A DNA stretch of 38,974 nucleotides from a virus. The first letter of the stretch is position 1. Every line of letters starts with the position of its first letter. The position numbers and the translations under genes were made by a program. The stretch covers positions 1 to 38,974 of IMG/VR virus record IMGVR_UViG_3300049811_000124. The stretch is one strand, 5' to 3'. Shown one piece after another: positions 17,141-24,091 of the stretch. The notes beneath the pieces are model-generated. The model was not told where the DNA came from, did no database searches, and saw only the letters and a list, made by a program, of their open reading frames with translations.

Positions 17141-17224
17141 CACGTCGGTCAACGCGACCGCCATCCGTCTCATCAGTCATTTCCGTTGCTCTCCGTGTGG
17201 CGGCGCGTTACCGCTGCGTTCTGC
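17135..17224 (+). repeat. attC site E (90 nt)
   Basis: The L box is the same as in D: left arm CGGT-C-AACGCG-A-CCGCC and right arm GGCGG, CGCGTT, ACCG. R'' (CCATAAC, 17135-17141) is complementary to the start of its own cassette (GTTATGGCGCT at 16578-16588, 11 of 11 bases counting the flank). R' is GTTCTGC (17218-17224). Only the loop and spacer differ from D, so D and E descend from the same family of sites, as in chromosomal integrons. Confidence 0.92.
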
Positions 17225-17225
17225 G

Positions 17226-17432
17226 TCAATATCGAGGGTGGTACATCATCGCTTCGTCCACCACCTTGTCGCAGTCGGTGGTGAAGCGCATGCCGTGCGG
17301 CATCTTGAAAATCAGCACCGGCTCGCCGCCAAGGCCTTCGTCGTCAGCACCGTAGGCAAAGTCCGCAGCGTACATGCGCTCGCGTAGCCACCTGTATCGC
17401 TCCGCATCTTTCTTGTCGTCTCGCTCGCTCAT
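17226..17432 (-). CDS. Cassette gene 5: small phage-type protein (DAERYRWLR)
   Basis: The 68-aa protein starts at ATG 17432 with ggagta 6-11 nt before it. It reads MSERDDKKDAERYRWLRERMYAADFAYG, then MPHGMRFTTDCDKVVDEAMM. The DAERYRWLR opening with a C-terminal D..VD.AM is a small protein type recalled from many phage and prophage accessory regions, of unknown function. Its stop TGA at 17228-17226 touches the R box of attC E. The gene is leftward, against the attC direction. Confidence 0.72.
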   Translation of the reverse strand: MSERDDKKDAERYRWLRERMYAADFAYGADDEGLGGEPVLIFKMPHGMRFTTDCDKVVDEAMMYHPRY

Positions 17433-17456
17433 CTCAATACTCCGTATGGGGGTGAC

Positions 17457-17538
17457 GCAGAACAGGCCATTTCAGCCGACCCGGATACCCAGCCGCAAAC
17501 CCAATCACTCGGGCTGGCGGCTGAATGCCGCGTTGGGC
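17457..17538 (+). repeat. attC site F (82 nt)
   Basis: R'' GCAGAAC (17457-17463) is the exact complement of GTTCTGC at the start of this cassette (17218-17224). R' is GTTGGGC (17532-17538). The inner arms GGC-C-ATT-T-CAGCCG-A-CC and CGGCTGAATGCC pair with three extra bases in the left arm. The two boxes of the site are only partly complementary to each other, as expected when neighbouring cassettes have different origins. Confidence 0.82.
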
Positions 17539-17539
17539 G

Positions 17540-17857
17540 TCAGTCGGCAATGCACTTCCGCAGCACCGCCGCCTGAATCTGTGCGTTGGCTTCGTCCAGT
17601 GCTTCGAGTTCTTCGGCCACTTCTTGCATGCACTGGCGAAGCCGCGCGTTTTCACACCGCTGAACGTCCAGGTCTTCCGCAAGCACCATCCGTACCGCTT
17701 TATGCGGCGACGTTTCAGGAAATATCCTGTCGCTTTCAAGCGCCTCATGGCGCGCATCGTTCTCGTTGGCGCACAGGGTAAGCCAGCCATGGCGCGACAT
17801 GCAGTACCAGCGCCCAACAGGGTGCTCAAGCGGACCACGGTCCGAACTTTGATTCAT
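17540..17857 (-). CDS. Small phage-type protein at right edge of array
   Basis: The 105-aa protein starts at ATG 17857 behind aggagtga. It begins MNQSSDRGPLEHPVGRWYCMSRHGWLTLCANENDARHEALESD and has a C-terminal coiled coil (VQRCENARLRQCMQEVAEELEALDEANAQIQAAVL). Such short proteins with W(Y) motifs and a coiled coil are common in phage accessory regions. The stop TGA touches the attC F box like the other leftward cassette genes, but no attC is visible to its right. It is therefore either the last cassette, cut off on its right side, or a backbone gene. Confidence 0.68.
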   Translation of the reverse strand: MNQSSDRGPLEHPVGRWYCMSRHGWLTLCANENDARHEALESDRIFPETSPHKAVRMVLAEDLDVQRCENARLRQCMQEVAEELEALDEANAQIQAAVLRKCIAD

Positions 17858-17868
17858 AGTTCACTCCT

Positions 17869-17900
17869 GCGGCGCTGTAGAGAAACCCCTACAGCGCCGC
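17869..17900. other. Hairpin with 12-bp perfect stem
   Basis: Gcggcgctgtag and ctacagcgccgc pair perfectly around an 8-nt loop (17881-17888). It lies between the stop of the gene at 17908 and the ribosome site of the gene at 17857. No T tract follows on the minus strand. It may end the leftward operon with help from Rho, protect the RNA, or mark the right boundary of the inserted array. Confidence 0.6.
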
Positions 17901-17907
17901 CATTCAC

Positions 17908-18075
17908 TCACGGACTGAAAGACCCCAGCAGAACATCGCCCTTCTTGCCGTGCGTGACGACGTTCGCCGCCACGTCCGAGAGCGCCCGATTGATCTGGGC
18001 CTCGAACACGCCAGCGCTCATCTCTGGCAGGATCTTGCTGATGTCCGTCCTTCGTGTTGCCTTGTGGTCGCTCAC
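17908..18075 (-). CDS. Small early protein, apparently C-terminally shortened
   Basis: The GTG start at 18075 sits in the preceding stop and follows aaggagaag. The 55-aa product reads MSDHKATRRTDISKILPEMSAGVFEAQINRALSDVAANVVTHGKKGDVLLGSFSP. The segment with AGVFE.Q...AL...A..V..HG.KG.V is recalled from a small protein family of phage early regions whose members usually run to about 90-100 aa with a further beta strand region. Here the similarity stops right after GKKGDV, and the cassette region begins about 50 bp downstream. This suggests that the end was lost at the array boundary. Function is unknown. Confidence 0.6.
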   Translation of the reverse strand: MSDHKATRRTDISKILPEMSAGVFEAQINRALSDVAANVVTHGKKGDVLLGSFSP

Positions 18076-18242
18076 TTCACTTCTCCTTTCGGCTTGAAAC
18101 CGCTCGCGATCGAGCGAGCCATCGACCCCTTCCAATTGATGTGACCCAGGCGCCACGGGGTGTTGGAACGCTTGGCGTACTCGCGCCGGTGCTCCGGTGT
18201 GTCCTTGCGATCGACTGGCCGGACTGGCTTGTGCCGGCTCAT
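18072..18242 (-). CDS. Small basic protein of the early operon
   Basis: The 56-aa protein has ATG at 18242, overlapping the stop of the exonuclease gene (ATGA). It begins MSRHKPVRPVDRKDTPEHRREYAKRSNTPW and ends IASGFKPKGEVK. It is rich in Arg and Lys and has no membrane segment. Tight coupling on both sides shows that it belongs to the recombination operon. Its family was not recognised. It could help the Exo/annealing pair bind DNA, but that is only position-based. Confidence 0.68.
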   Translation of the reverse strand: MSRHKPVRPVDRKDTPEHRREYAKRSNTPWRLGHINWKGSMARSIASGFKPKGEVK

Positions 18243-19942
18243 GCCGCCACCTTCGCGATGTCAGCGCGCTCCAGGACTCCGATCAGCGCCTGGCGGATGC
18301 GCTCGAAGTCGTCGGCCGCGTAGAGCTTCGCAGCCTTGTCCTGCGCGACCGGGTGAATTCCGAGCTGGGCCAGTCCGTCGGCCGACACCGATAAGGGGGA
18401 GATCGCGGCATTGATCTCGCCGAGCTTCAGGCGACGGCCGACCATTTTCCCGGCGTCGGGAACATGGTGAGTCTTCGGCGGGAGTTGCGGCTGGCAACGC
18501 TCGGCTTCGCGCCGCTCGGCCTCCTTGCGCGCCCGCTCTTCGTCTTCCGCGGCCTTGCGTGCCCTCGCCTCTTCCTCAGCCCGGATCCGCTGGCGCTCGG
18601 TCTCCAGTCGCTCCTCTTCGCGGCGCTTGGCGTCTGCGATCCGGGCCGCGATCAGGTTCCGGAGATCGTCCGGGCTCTTCGTGTGCGCGAGCGTCACCGC
18701 ATCGGCGAACAGGTGACGATCCACGACTTCCCGGAGAAGCAGTCCGTTCTGCGCGACCCTGCCCGCGATGGAGGACGCGGAAACCTTCGCTGCCGCCACT
18801 GCCGAGTCGATCGCTGCCCTCATGCTGGCGAGCGTCTTCAGACCCTTGATCGACGCCCCGATCTCACTCGCGAGCGATGCCGGAATGCCGATAGCGAACT
18901 CTTGCAGGCCGGCGTTGATCTCGGCGTAGTGCGCGCGGACGGACTCGACGCCATCCCGGACCAGGGCCTCTTTCCGGCGTTCCTTCTCGGACTTGACCAG
19001 CTTGTCCAGCTCCAGGCGAACGCGCCTCGTCTCGGCCGCAATGTCGTCGATGGTCCGGCAGACCGCATCGACATCCGCCATCTGCCCGAGCACGCCGGCC
19101 TTTGCAGACTCGAGCCGGTCCTCGACGCCCTTGCACCACTTCACCGTCGCCTCTGCGTCGGCGAAATCTTCGTCGGTGGTCAGCTCGCGATTGATCGCGC
19201 CGAGCACCGCCAGCGCGTGTTCCTTGAACTCACCCAGGTTGCTCGCCGTGACCATGCCTCGGGCCTCGATGTGCAGGTACGGCAGGCTTTCCGGGGTCTT
19301 GCCGATCGGCTTCGGCGCTTCGTGCTCTGGCTGGAATGCCTCGAGGTCTCGCTCGAACTGCGCCCATCCCTGCTGGATGCGCTCGCGCATCTCTGGATCC
19401 GACTCGTACCAGCACGCCCGGTGATCGACCAGATCGCCGTCGTCATCCCACTGTGACGCAGTGAACAGCACACGCTCGGCGCCGCTGACCAGGAGCTGGT
19501 GCTCCATCTGCGCGCGATGATCTTCCGGGAGGTGCTCGTGAACCGCTGACTTCGTGTAGCCGGCGAGCTTGATGGCCGTGAACGCACGGATCAGTCTGGC
19601 GTTCAGCGTCTTGTGTTCCCAAGCCGTGTCGCCAAGCACCGTCAGGCCGTCGAAGCTGGCGGAGTACCGGCCGCTCACCCCGATGCACGGGAACAGCTCT
19701 TCGCAGACGATCCGCTCGGCCTCAGTCCGAGCAAGGGCCTCGAACTGGTGGCCGTCGTCGAAACGCTTCTGAGTTACCGGATCGACTTCCGGCGAGATGC
19801 CGGTCGCGTACTCGCGCAGTAAATCCATCCGGCTCTTGTACGGGCTGACGCCGAGCATTGCCGGGGCGTCACTGGCGTTCCAGTGCTGGCGCCGGTGAGC
19901 GTGCCACTCCGGGGTTCCCTGGATCAGGTCAACGGTCTTCAT
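18239..19942 (-). CDS. YqaJ/lambda-Exo-like 5'-3' exonuclease with long C-terminal region
   Basis: The 567-aa protein is started at ATG 19942, 14 nt inside the upstream gene. Residues 1-200 carry the YqaJ viral recombinase nuclease pattern: GTPEWHAHRR at 9-18, NASDAPAMLGVSPYKS at 22-37, DG at 98-99, and E109-x-K111 in WEHKT. D98, E109 and K111 fit the D...ExK active site. The remaining 350 residues are mostly coiled coil (KSEKERRKEALV; RREEERLETERQRIRAEEEARARKAAEDEE) and are absent from the 226-aa lambda Exo. The protein should resect DNA ends to give 3' single strands for the adjacent RecT-like protein. Confidence 0.85.
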   Translation of the reverse strand: MKTVDLIQGTPEWHAHRRQHWNASDAPAMLGVSPYKSRMDLLREYATGISPEVDPVTQKRFDDGHQFEALARTEAERIVCEELFPCIGVSGRYSASFDGLTVLGDTAWEHKTLNARLIRAFTAIKLAGYTKSAVHEHLPEDHRAQMEHQLLVSGAERVLFTASQWDDDGDLVDHRACWYESDPEMRERIQQGWAQFERDLEAFQPEHEAPKPIGKTPESLPYLHIEARGMVTASNLGEFKEHALAVLGAINRELTTDEDFADAEATVKWCKGVEDRLESAKAGVLGQMADVDAVCRTIDDIAAETRRVRLELDKLVKSEKERRKEALVRDGVESVRAHYAEINAGLQEFAIGIPASLASEIGASIKGLKTLASMRAAIDSAVAAAKVSASSIAGRVAQNGLLLREVVDRHLFADAVTLAHTKSPDDLRNLIAARIADAKRREEERLETERQRIRAEEEARARKAAEDEERARKEAERREAERCQPQLPPKTHHVPDAGKMVGRRLKLGEINAAISPLSVSADGLAQLGIHPVAQDKAAKLYAADDFERIRQALIGVLERADIAKVAA

Positions 19943-20648
19943 CGCTCGTCTCCTCGACATCGGTCACGTCGCCACGAATCCGCGCCTTCTGCGCGTCCGT
20001 GAGCGAGCCCTTGGTGCTTATCATGGTGATAGCTTCCTCGGCAGTTTTCCGGCCCGACTCGATGGCCTGGCGCCACCGCGGGAGGTTCTGCTCGAAGTCG
20101 GCTTGCGGGTACTCGGGAAGCGCCGGGCGCGGCGGCGCGATAGCAGCCTGCGCGGGCTGCGAGTCGATGACGCGGACATCGAGGTCTTGAGCTTCCTCGC
20201 TGACCATCATCCCGCCCAGTGCGGCCGGGTAGACCGCGCGAACGCCCTCAGCAATGCACCGGGCGCGAAGCATTGCCCGCGGGTAGTTCTTCCAGTTGTC
20301 CTTGCCGGTGAGGCCGGCAGCTTTCGCTTGATCCAACGTCCACGCCATGCGGAGTTTCCCGCCCGACTTGTGGGAGAACGTGGCGTCGGCGACCTTCTCG
20401 GACAGCTCGTGCCACTCGACGGTCCCGCCCATCTGCTGAAAGCGCGCGAGAACACTGTGGGTCTTCCGGGCCGCCCGGCCCTGGATGATGTCGTAGTCCT
20501 GCGTGATGGTAGCCGGGTGCTGGCCTTCGGCCTGCGCTACCAACATCAACGCGAGCGCCTGCTCTGGCGTCTTCATGCCGAACAATCCGGACTTCGCGAC
20601 CGCAAGCGCCATGCTCTGCACCTCTTGGAACGGTACGATGTTGCTCAC
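19929..20648 (-). CDS. RecT-like single-strand annealing protein
   Basis: The 239-aa protein begins MSNIVPFQEVQSMALAVAKSGLFG. It contains ALALMLVAQAEGQHPATITQDYDIIQGRAARK near residues 31-62. The most telling part is NWKNYPRAMLRARCIAEGVRAVYPAALGGMMVSEEAQDL near 117-155, which matches the Y(P)..ML..RA..EG.R.(V/ )(F/Y)P...GG.(Y/M)..EE pattern of RecT-family recombinases. It lies directly before the YqaJ-type exonuclease, forming the standard exonuclease-annealing pair used for phage recombination and repair. Confidence 0.85.
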   Translation of the reverse strand: MSNIVPFQEVQSMALAVAKSGLFGMKTPEQALALMLVAQAEGQHPATITQDYDIIQGRAARKTHSVLARFQQMGGTVEWHELSEKVADATFSHKSGGKLRMAWTLDQAKAAGLTGKDNWKNYPRAMLRARCIAEGVRAVYPAALGGMMVSEEAQDLDVRVIDSQPAQAAIAPPRPALPEYPQADFEQNLPRWRQAIESGRKTAEEAITMISTKGSLTDAQKARIRGDVTDVEETSDEDR

Positions 20649-20929
20649 GTGACACTCCTCTCGCGCTTGCGCGCGTTCACGTAGTCCTTCCCCTTCTGGA
20701 TGGCGCTCGCGGCCGCGTATCGCTTGGGCCGGCAGTAGGTCGCAGCGGCCTCGACCAGCGTCTCGGCCGTGGTCTGGCGCGGGCGCAGCGGGATCACGTT
20801 CGGCGCGCGCTCCATGGACGTCTCGCAGCCGAGCGATGCGGCGGCGCGCAGGTTGGCCGAGCGCTGGAACCAGCGCGCGAGGCGCTCTTGGGCGGACGGG
20901 CTGTACGTGCTGCGGGTCACGATGTTCAT
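20645..20929 (-). CDS. Hypothetical early protein
   Basis: The 94-aa protein overlaps both neighbours by ATGA junctions. It begins MNIVTRSTYSPSAQERLARWFQRSANLRAAASLGCE and ends SAIQKGKDYVNARKRERSVT. It is basic and helical with no Cys-pair or membrane segment. It could bind DNA, but nothing identifies a family. Confidence 0.68.
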   Translation of the reverse strand: MNIVTRSTYSPSAQERLARWFQRSANLRAAASLGCETSMERAPNVIPLRPRQTTAETLVEAAATYCRPKRYAAASAIQKGKDYVNARKRERSVT

Positions 20930-21804
20930 GCAGCCTCCCCGAACAGCCCGCGCTGCGATCCCGCCATCTTCAAGTTCGCGCAGGCTTGCGCGTAGTAACT
21001 GGCCTTCAGTTCGACGCCAACGAATCGCCGGCCCATTTCCAGTGCGACATAGCCTTCGCTACCGATGCCGGCAAACGGGCTAAGCACTACGTCTCCAGGG
21101 TTCGTCCAAAGATCAATGCCGCGCCGGATGACTTCCAGTTGCAGCGGGCAGATGTGGCGCTCGTCGTCGTGCTCGCGCGCTGACTTGAACTGAAGCGTGT
21201 CGGATGGATCAATGTCCATCCATACCGGGCTGGCTACCTTCTGCCACTTGTCCACCGGATACTGCGCTGGATCGTGCGTGACGCGATCCTCGACATCGCC
21301 CGGCGCCCGCATCGTGACCAGATAGTCAGGGATTCCCTGCCGACTCATGCTGGCGTTCGTCCGCACGGTCTTGTGTAGCAGGCCAAGCGCCTTGGTGCGC
21401 TGCATGCTGGTAACTGGGTCCTTCCAGATGCACACCTCGCTTGCGTAGATGAATCCTTCGGCCTGAAAAGCACGAATCAGATCGCCACGAAAGTCGCGCA
21501 GCCCGATGTAGCCGTCGCGCTCTTTGCTCGTCGGCATCAACATGCAGTGAAAGCTGACATTGCGGCCTGGCTTCATCGCGCGCCGAAGCTCGCGGACCAA
21601 GAACGCGAATTGCTCGAAGAACTCCGCGTCGTCACGGCAGTTGCCCATGTCGCGCGGGCTGTTGCTGTACGTGTACAGCGATGCGAATGGCGGAGAGAAG
21701 ATCGAGTAATCAACGCTGCGCTCTGGCAAGCCTTGCAGGGCCTCCACGCAATCGCCGTGAATCATCGTCCAATCGGCGCCGTGCGCCTGGTCTAGTGCGT
21801 TCAT
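20926..21804 (-). CDS. DNA methyltransferase (N6-adenine or N4-cytosine, beta class)
   Basis: The 292-aa enzyme is started at ATG 21804 (ATGA overlap with the helicase gene). Motif IV SPPF is at residues 37-40, after VDYSIF. The target-binding middle follows. Motif I FAGIGSEG lies near residue 244-251 and is followed by GRRFVGVELKASYYAQA. The order IV then I makes it a beta-class amino-methyltransferase. SPPF can serve both N4-cytosine and N6-adenine enzymes. No partner nuclease is present, so it probably protects phage DNA against host restriction or marks it for regulation. The target site cannot be read from the sequence. Confidence 0.88.
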   Translation of the reverse strand: MNALDQAHGADWTMIHGDCVEALQGLPERSVDYSIFSPPFASLYTYSNSPRDMGNCRDDAEFFEQFAFLVRELRRAMKPGRNVSFHCMLMPTSKERDGYIGLRDFRGDLIRAFQAEGFIYASEVCIWKDPVTSMQRTKALGLLHKTVRTNASMSRQGIPDYLVTMRAPGDVEDRVTHDPAQYPVDKWQKVASPVWMDIDPSDTLQFKSAREHDDERHICPLQLEVIRRGIDLWTNPGDVVLSPFAGIGSEGYVALEMGRRFVGVELKASYYAQACANLKMAGSQRGLFGEAA

Positions 21805-23201
21805 GCTGCCTCCGTCTTGAGCCATGCCGGCGGCGTGATGCGCTTGGCTGGCGTGTATGGGTTCGTGTTTCGGGTGACGCCGAGCACCTGCTCGCGAACA
21901 GCGCCAGCGGTTTCGGCGCTCAATTGCTCGGCCATGGCAGTGGCGTCTTGCTCCTTGCGGCGCAGGTTCGCGACTACGGCGCCCTCAAGCTCGGACGCGA
22001 ATACGTGGACGTGAACCTCGCGCTGCTGGCCGAATCTCCAGCATCTGCGCACGGCCTGGTAATACGCCTCGAAGCTGTCGGTCACGCCGACAAAGGCCAT
22101 TCGCGCGCAGTGCTGCCAGTTCAGCCCAAATCCGGCGATGCTTGGCTTCGTCACCAGCACGCGAATCCGGCCATCGGCAAAGGCAATCAGCCGTTCCTCT
22201 TTGACTTCGGGATCGTCGGATCCTCGAATTTCGACAGCCCCAGGAATTGCCGCGCGCAAGGCTTCGCCTTCAGCGTTCAGGTCGCACCAGACAATCCATG
22301 GCTCGTCGTCGGCATTGACCAGCGCCGCGCATGCCGCGACGCGATCAGCAAGGCTCGCGCGCCGAGCGTCACGACGCTCGCTGAGAGTCGAGGCTTCCAA
22401 CGCAAACAGCATGCCGGCCTGAGCCGCAGTGCTGTGGTCTGCCTTGCAGATGTGCTGATGCACGCGCAGCGCCGGCAGGTCGTAGCGGCTGTCGTCGTAG
22501 CCAAGATCCGATGGCTTCCGAAGCAGTGCGGCCCAACTTGCAACCCAACGCCAGAACACCGGACGCGCGTGGCCTTTCAGGCGCCATGTCTGCGTGTCGC
22601 CTCCGTCATGGACGAAATACTCGGCGAGCATCTCGGTGCGCGTGCAGATGCCAAGGAACTCGGCATGCGTACCAAGCTCAGTCCAGTCGTTCGGGGCCGG
22701 CGTGGCTGTCGCGCACAGCTTGAACGGTGCGTGCCGGAATGCGCCCATCAACGTGCGCAGCGTCTTGGCGTCGTGGTGCTTGATGCAACTCGACTCGTCC
22801 AGCACAACAGCGCCAAAGCGCGACGCATCGAAGCGATGCAGTCGGTCGTAGTTGGTGATGGTGATGCCGGGCTGCACTTCGCTGCCGTCGCGGCATTGGC
22901 GCACCGTTACGTCGATGTCGTGGCCTTCGCGCACCGTCTGAGCCGCTACAGCCAGCGGCGCCAAGATCAGCACGTCATGACCAGTCTCGCGATGCACTGC
23001 ATCAGCCCACGCCAGCTGCATGCGCGACTTGCCGAGACCAGTGTCGGCGAAGATCGCGCAACGCCCGCGGCGCAGCGCCCACGTGACCAGCGCCTGCTGA
23101 TGCGGGAACAGCCCGTGATGCAGTCGAATTGTGCCGGCATAGTCGATGCCGGTCGGCGGCACGCTGGAAAGCTTGCGCTCGATAAGTTGCGCGTAGCTCA
23201 T
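21801..23201 (-). CDS. SNF2-like DEAD-box helicase
   Basis: The 466-aa protein is started at ATG 23201 (overlap with the previous stop). Residues 31-59 show LFPHQQALVTWALRRGRCAIFADTGLGKS, with Walker A at 52-59. Motif II is LDES at 134-137. Motif III is ATATPAPNDWTELG. The C-terminal half has VTKPSIAGFGLNWQHC and motif VI-like YQAVRRCWRFGQ. This is the SNF2/superfamily 2 pattern common in phage early regions. It may remodel DNA during replication or recombination. Coupling to the methyltransferase and annealing genes places it in that process. Confidence 0.88.
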   Translation of the reverse strand: MSYAQLIERKLSSVPPTGIDYAGTIRLHHGLFPHQQALVTWALRRGRCAIFADTGLGKSRMQLAWADAVHRETGHDVLILAPLAVAAQTVREGHDIDVTVRQCRDGSEVQPGITITNYDRLHRFDASRFGAVVLDESSCIKHHDAKTLRTLMGAFRHAPFKLCATATPAPNDWTELGTHAEFLGICTRTEMLAEYFVHDGGDTQTWRLKGHARPVFWRWVASWAALLRKPSDLGYDDSRYDLPALRVHQHICKADHSTAAQAGMLFALEASTLSERRDARRASLADRVAACAALVNADDEPWIVWCDLNAEGEALRAAIPGAVEIRGSDDPEVKEERLIAFADGRIRVLVTKPSIAGFGLNWQHCARMAFVGVTDSFEAYYQAVRRCWRFGQQREVHVHVFASELEGAVVANLRRKEQDATAMAEQLSAETAGAVREQVLGVTRNTNPYTPAKRITPPAWLKTEAA

Positions 23202-23458
23202 GCGGCTTTCCTCTCGTCGGCGGCCAGCGCGGCAACCAGTGCCGGCGATGGCGTCGCAGTCTTGGCGGCGCGGAGTTCGGCGGCGACGGCTGCGAAGGCC
23301 TGGGCGATGCGGTCGCAATCGTTGGCCTCGGTGGCGTGGGCAGACACCGTCATCTCGCCGCTGCGGATGTAGATCGCGGCCCAAGACTGGGTGCCGCACT
23401 GGATCAGCTGCACCGTCACCTCGGTGGCGTTGCTGCACTCGACCTGGTGGCGAGCCAT
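23198..23458 (-). CDS. Hypothetical early protein
   Basis: The 86-aa protein is started at ATG 23458, one base inside the upstream stop. It reads MARHQVECSNATEVTVQLIQCGTQSWAAIYIRSGEMTVSAHATEANDCDRIAQAFAAVAAELR. Two or three beta strands are followed by a helix and an Ala-rich tail. No motif was recognised. Confidence 0.7.
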   Translation of the reverse strand: MARHQVECSNATEVTVQLIQCGTQSWAAIYIRSGEMTVSAHATEANDCDRIAQAFAAVAAELRAAKTATPSPALVAALAADERKAA

Positions 23459-23766
23459 CACGCTTCCTCCCCGTGGTCGGCGCGGGCCTCGAGCTCGGCC
23501 ATCGTCGCGTCGCGCAGGTCGTCGTCGGTGAGGATGTCGCCGATGAGTTCCTTCATCGCCGGCTCGCTGCGATTGGCCCAGATCGGCGCCAGCAGCGTCC
23601 GAAGCGTGGCGTAGTCCGCGTGCGCCAGGACCGCGTCGGCTACTGCGCGCGGGTTCCACTCGAGCATGTCGCCGTTCCAGATGGCGCGCTCCACGGCGAC
23701 CTCGGCCGAGTCGTCGTAGGCCGGCGCCCGGGGGTCGTCTTTGTGGCCTTGCCGGTCGTAGTACAT
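23458..23766 (-). CDS. First gene of leftward early operon, unknown
   Basis: The 102-aa acidic protein starts at ATG 23766 behind a good aaggagc site about 35 nt after the predicted promoter start. It begins MYYDRQGHKDDPRAPAYDDSAEVAVERAIWNGDMLEWNPRAVADAVLAHADYATLRTLLAP and ends LEARADHGEEA. Being first in an early operon and acidic would suit a host-takeover or DNA-mimic role, but that is speculation. Confidence 0.72.
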   Translation of the reverse strand: MYYDRQGHKDDPRAPAYDDSAEVAVERAIWNGDMLEWNPRAVADAVLAHADYATLRTLLAPIWANRSEPAMKELIGDILTDDDLRDATMAELEARADHGEEA

Positions 23767-23807
23767 CGGTGGCTCCTTGCATGCCGCAGAAGCGGCAACG
23801 TGGGGCC

Positions 23808-23837
23808 ACACTACACGGTGCGAATAGCCCGTGTCAA
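23808..23837 (-). promoter_or_regulatory. Leftward early promoter with operator-like repeats
   Basis: On the minus strand TTGACA (23837-23832, full consensus) and TAGTGT (23813-23808) are 18 bp apart. Between them lies an inverted repeat ACACGG-N10-CCGTGT (23813-23834), and over the -35 box another, CGTGT-ca-ACACG (23830-23841). A repressor bound there would block RNA polymerase. It drives the operon 23766 to 17908. Confidence 0.72.
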
Positions 23838-23841
23838 CACG

Positions 23842-24018
23842 CTACGCATAGTTTTCCGGCAAAAAGAGAGGCGCCCAACAACCGCGCCTCACAAAGTCAC
23901 TTGCTGCGCATCGTGTGCGCAAGCGCAAGCAATCCGAAAGCCTCGCATAAACGTCCTCATACGTCATATCGAGCTGCAAGCGGCGCGTGTTGATGTTGCT
24001 CGCAAACGTCCTGGCCAT
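23842..24018 (-). CDS. Short, possibly remnant HTH regulator
   Basis: The 58-aa frame starts at ATG 24018 with ggagg 10-14 nt before it. It begins MARTFASNINTRRLQLDMTYEDVYARLSD, which looks like the first two helices of an XRE/CI-type helix-turn-helix. It then turns into Cys/Arg-rich sequence reading straight through the terminator hairpin at 23861-23890, so the C-terminal part is unlikely to be meaningful. In the -1 frame a different stop (23897-23899) lies just before the hairpin. The gene may be a decayed repressor, a frameshifted one, or a chance frame. It faces the Cro-like gene, the place where a CI gene would be expected. Confidence 0.38.
   Translation of the reverse strand: MARTFASNINTRRLQLDMTYEDVYARLSDCLRLRTRCAASDFVRRGCWAPLFLPENYA
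23861..23890 (-). terminator. Leftward intrinsic terminator
   Basis: On the minus strand GAGGCGC-ggttgttgg-GCGCCTC is followed by TCTTTTTGCC. The stem has 7 GC-rich pairs, with a loop of 9 and a U tract. It separates any transcript started near 24020 from the early promoter at 23808-23837. Confidence 0.78.
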
Positions 24019-24062
24019 CTCATCGTTCCTCCATCTCAGATTTCGAGACTAGACCTAGCCTC

Positions 24063-24091
24063 TTGCGCGCCGCCTGCGCGTAGTGCATAGT
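24063..24091 (+). promoter_or_regulatory. Possible rightward early promoter
   Basis: TTGCGC (24063-24068) and CATAGT (24086-24091) are 17 bp apart, about 30 bp before the Cro-like gene. The boxes are only fair. The motif gtGCATAG near its -10 resembles acGCATAG beside the leftward promoter (23844-23851), so the same regulator could bind both. Confidence 0.42.

Larger units (their letters stand above)
15096..17538 (+). mobile_element. Integron-type cassette array without integrase (CALIN-like)
   Basis: Six attC or attC-like sites (A-F, ends at 15218, 15578, 16292, 16584, 17224 and 17538) delimit five cassettes of 360, 714, 292, 640 and 314 nt. Sites B-F share R boxes of the RYYYAAC/GTTRRRY type, a spacer of a few nt, and L boxes in which the left arm has extra C and A residues. 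The decisive sign is that each cassette's R'' box matches the complement of its own first bases. Start TTATGGCGCT pairs with end AGCGCCATAA (site E), start TTCTGC with GCAGAA (site F), and start TTGGGCGT with ACGCCCAA (site C). This is expected only for units that were once closed circles. No IntI gene lies in the genome. Confidence 0.88.

Noticed and set aside
16536-17180. Minus-strand 214-aa frame starting in attC E
   Set aside because: It has a start and ribosome site in the attC loop, but it lies antisense to the two rightward cassette genes and is low-complexity Arg/Ala/Pro. It is more likely an unused start.
17812-17818. GCCCAAC as the R'' box of a seventh attC
   Set aside because: It matches an R box, but no GTTRRRY partner or L-box pairing follows to the right, and it falls in codons for PVGRW of the gene at 17857.
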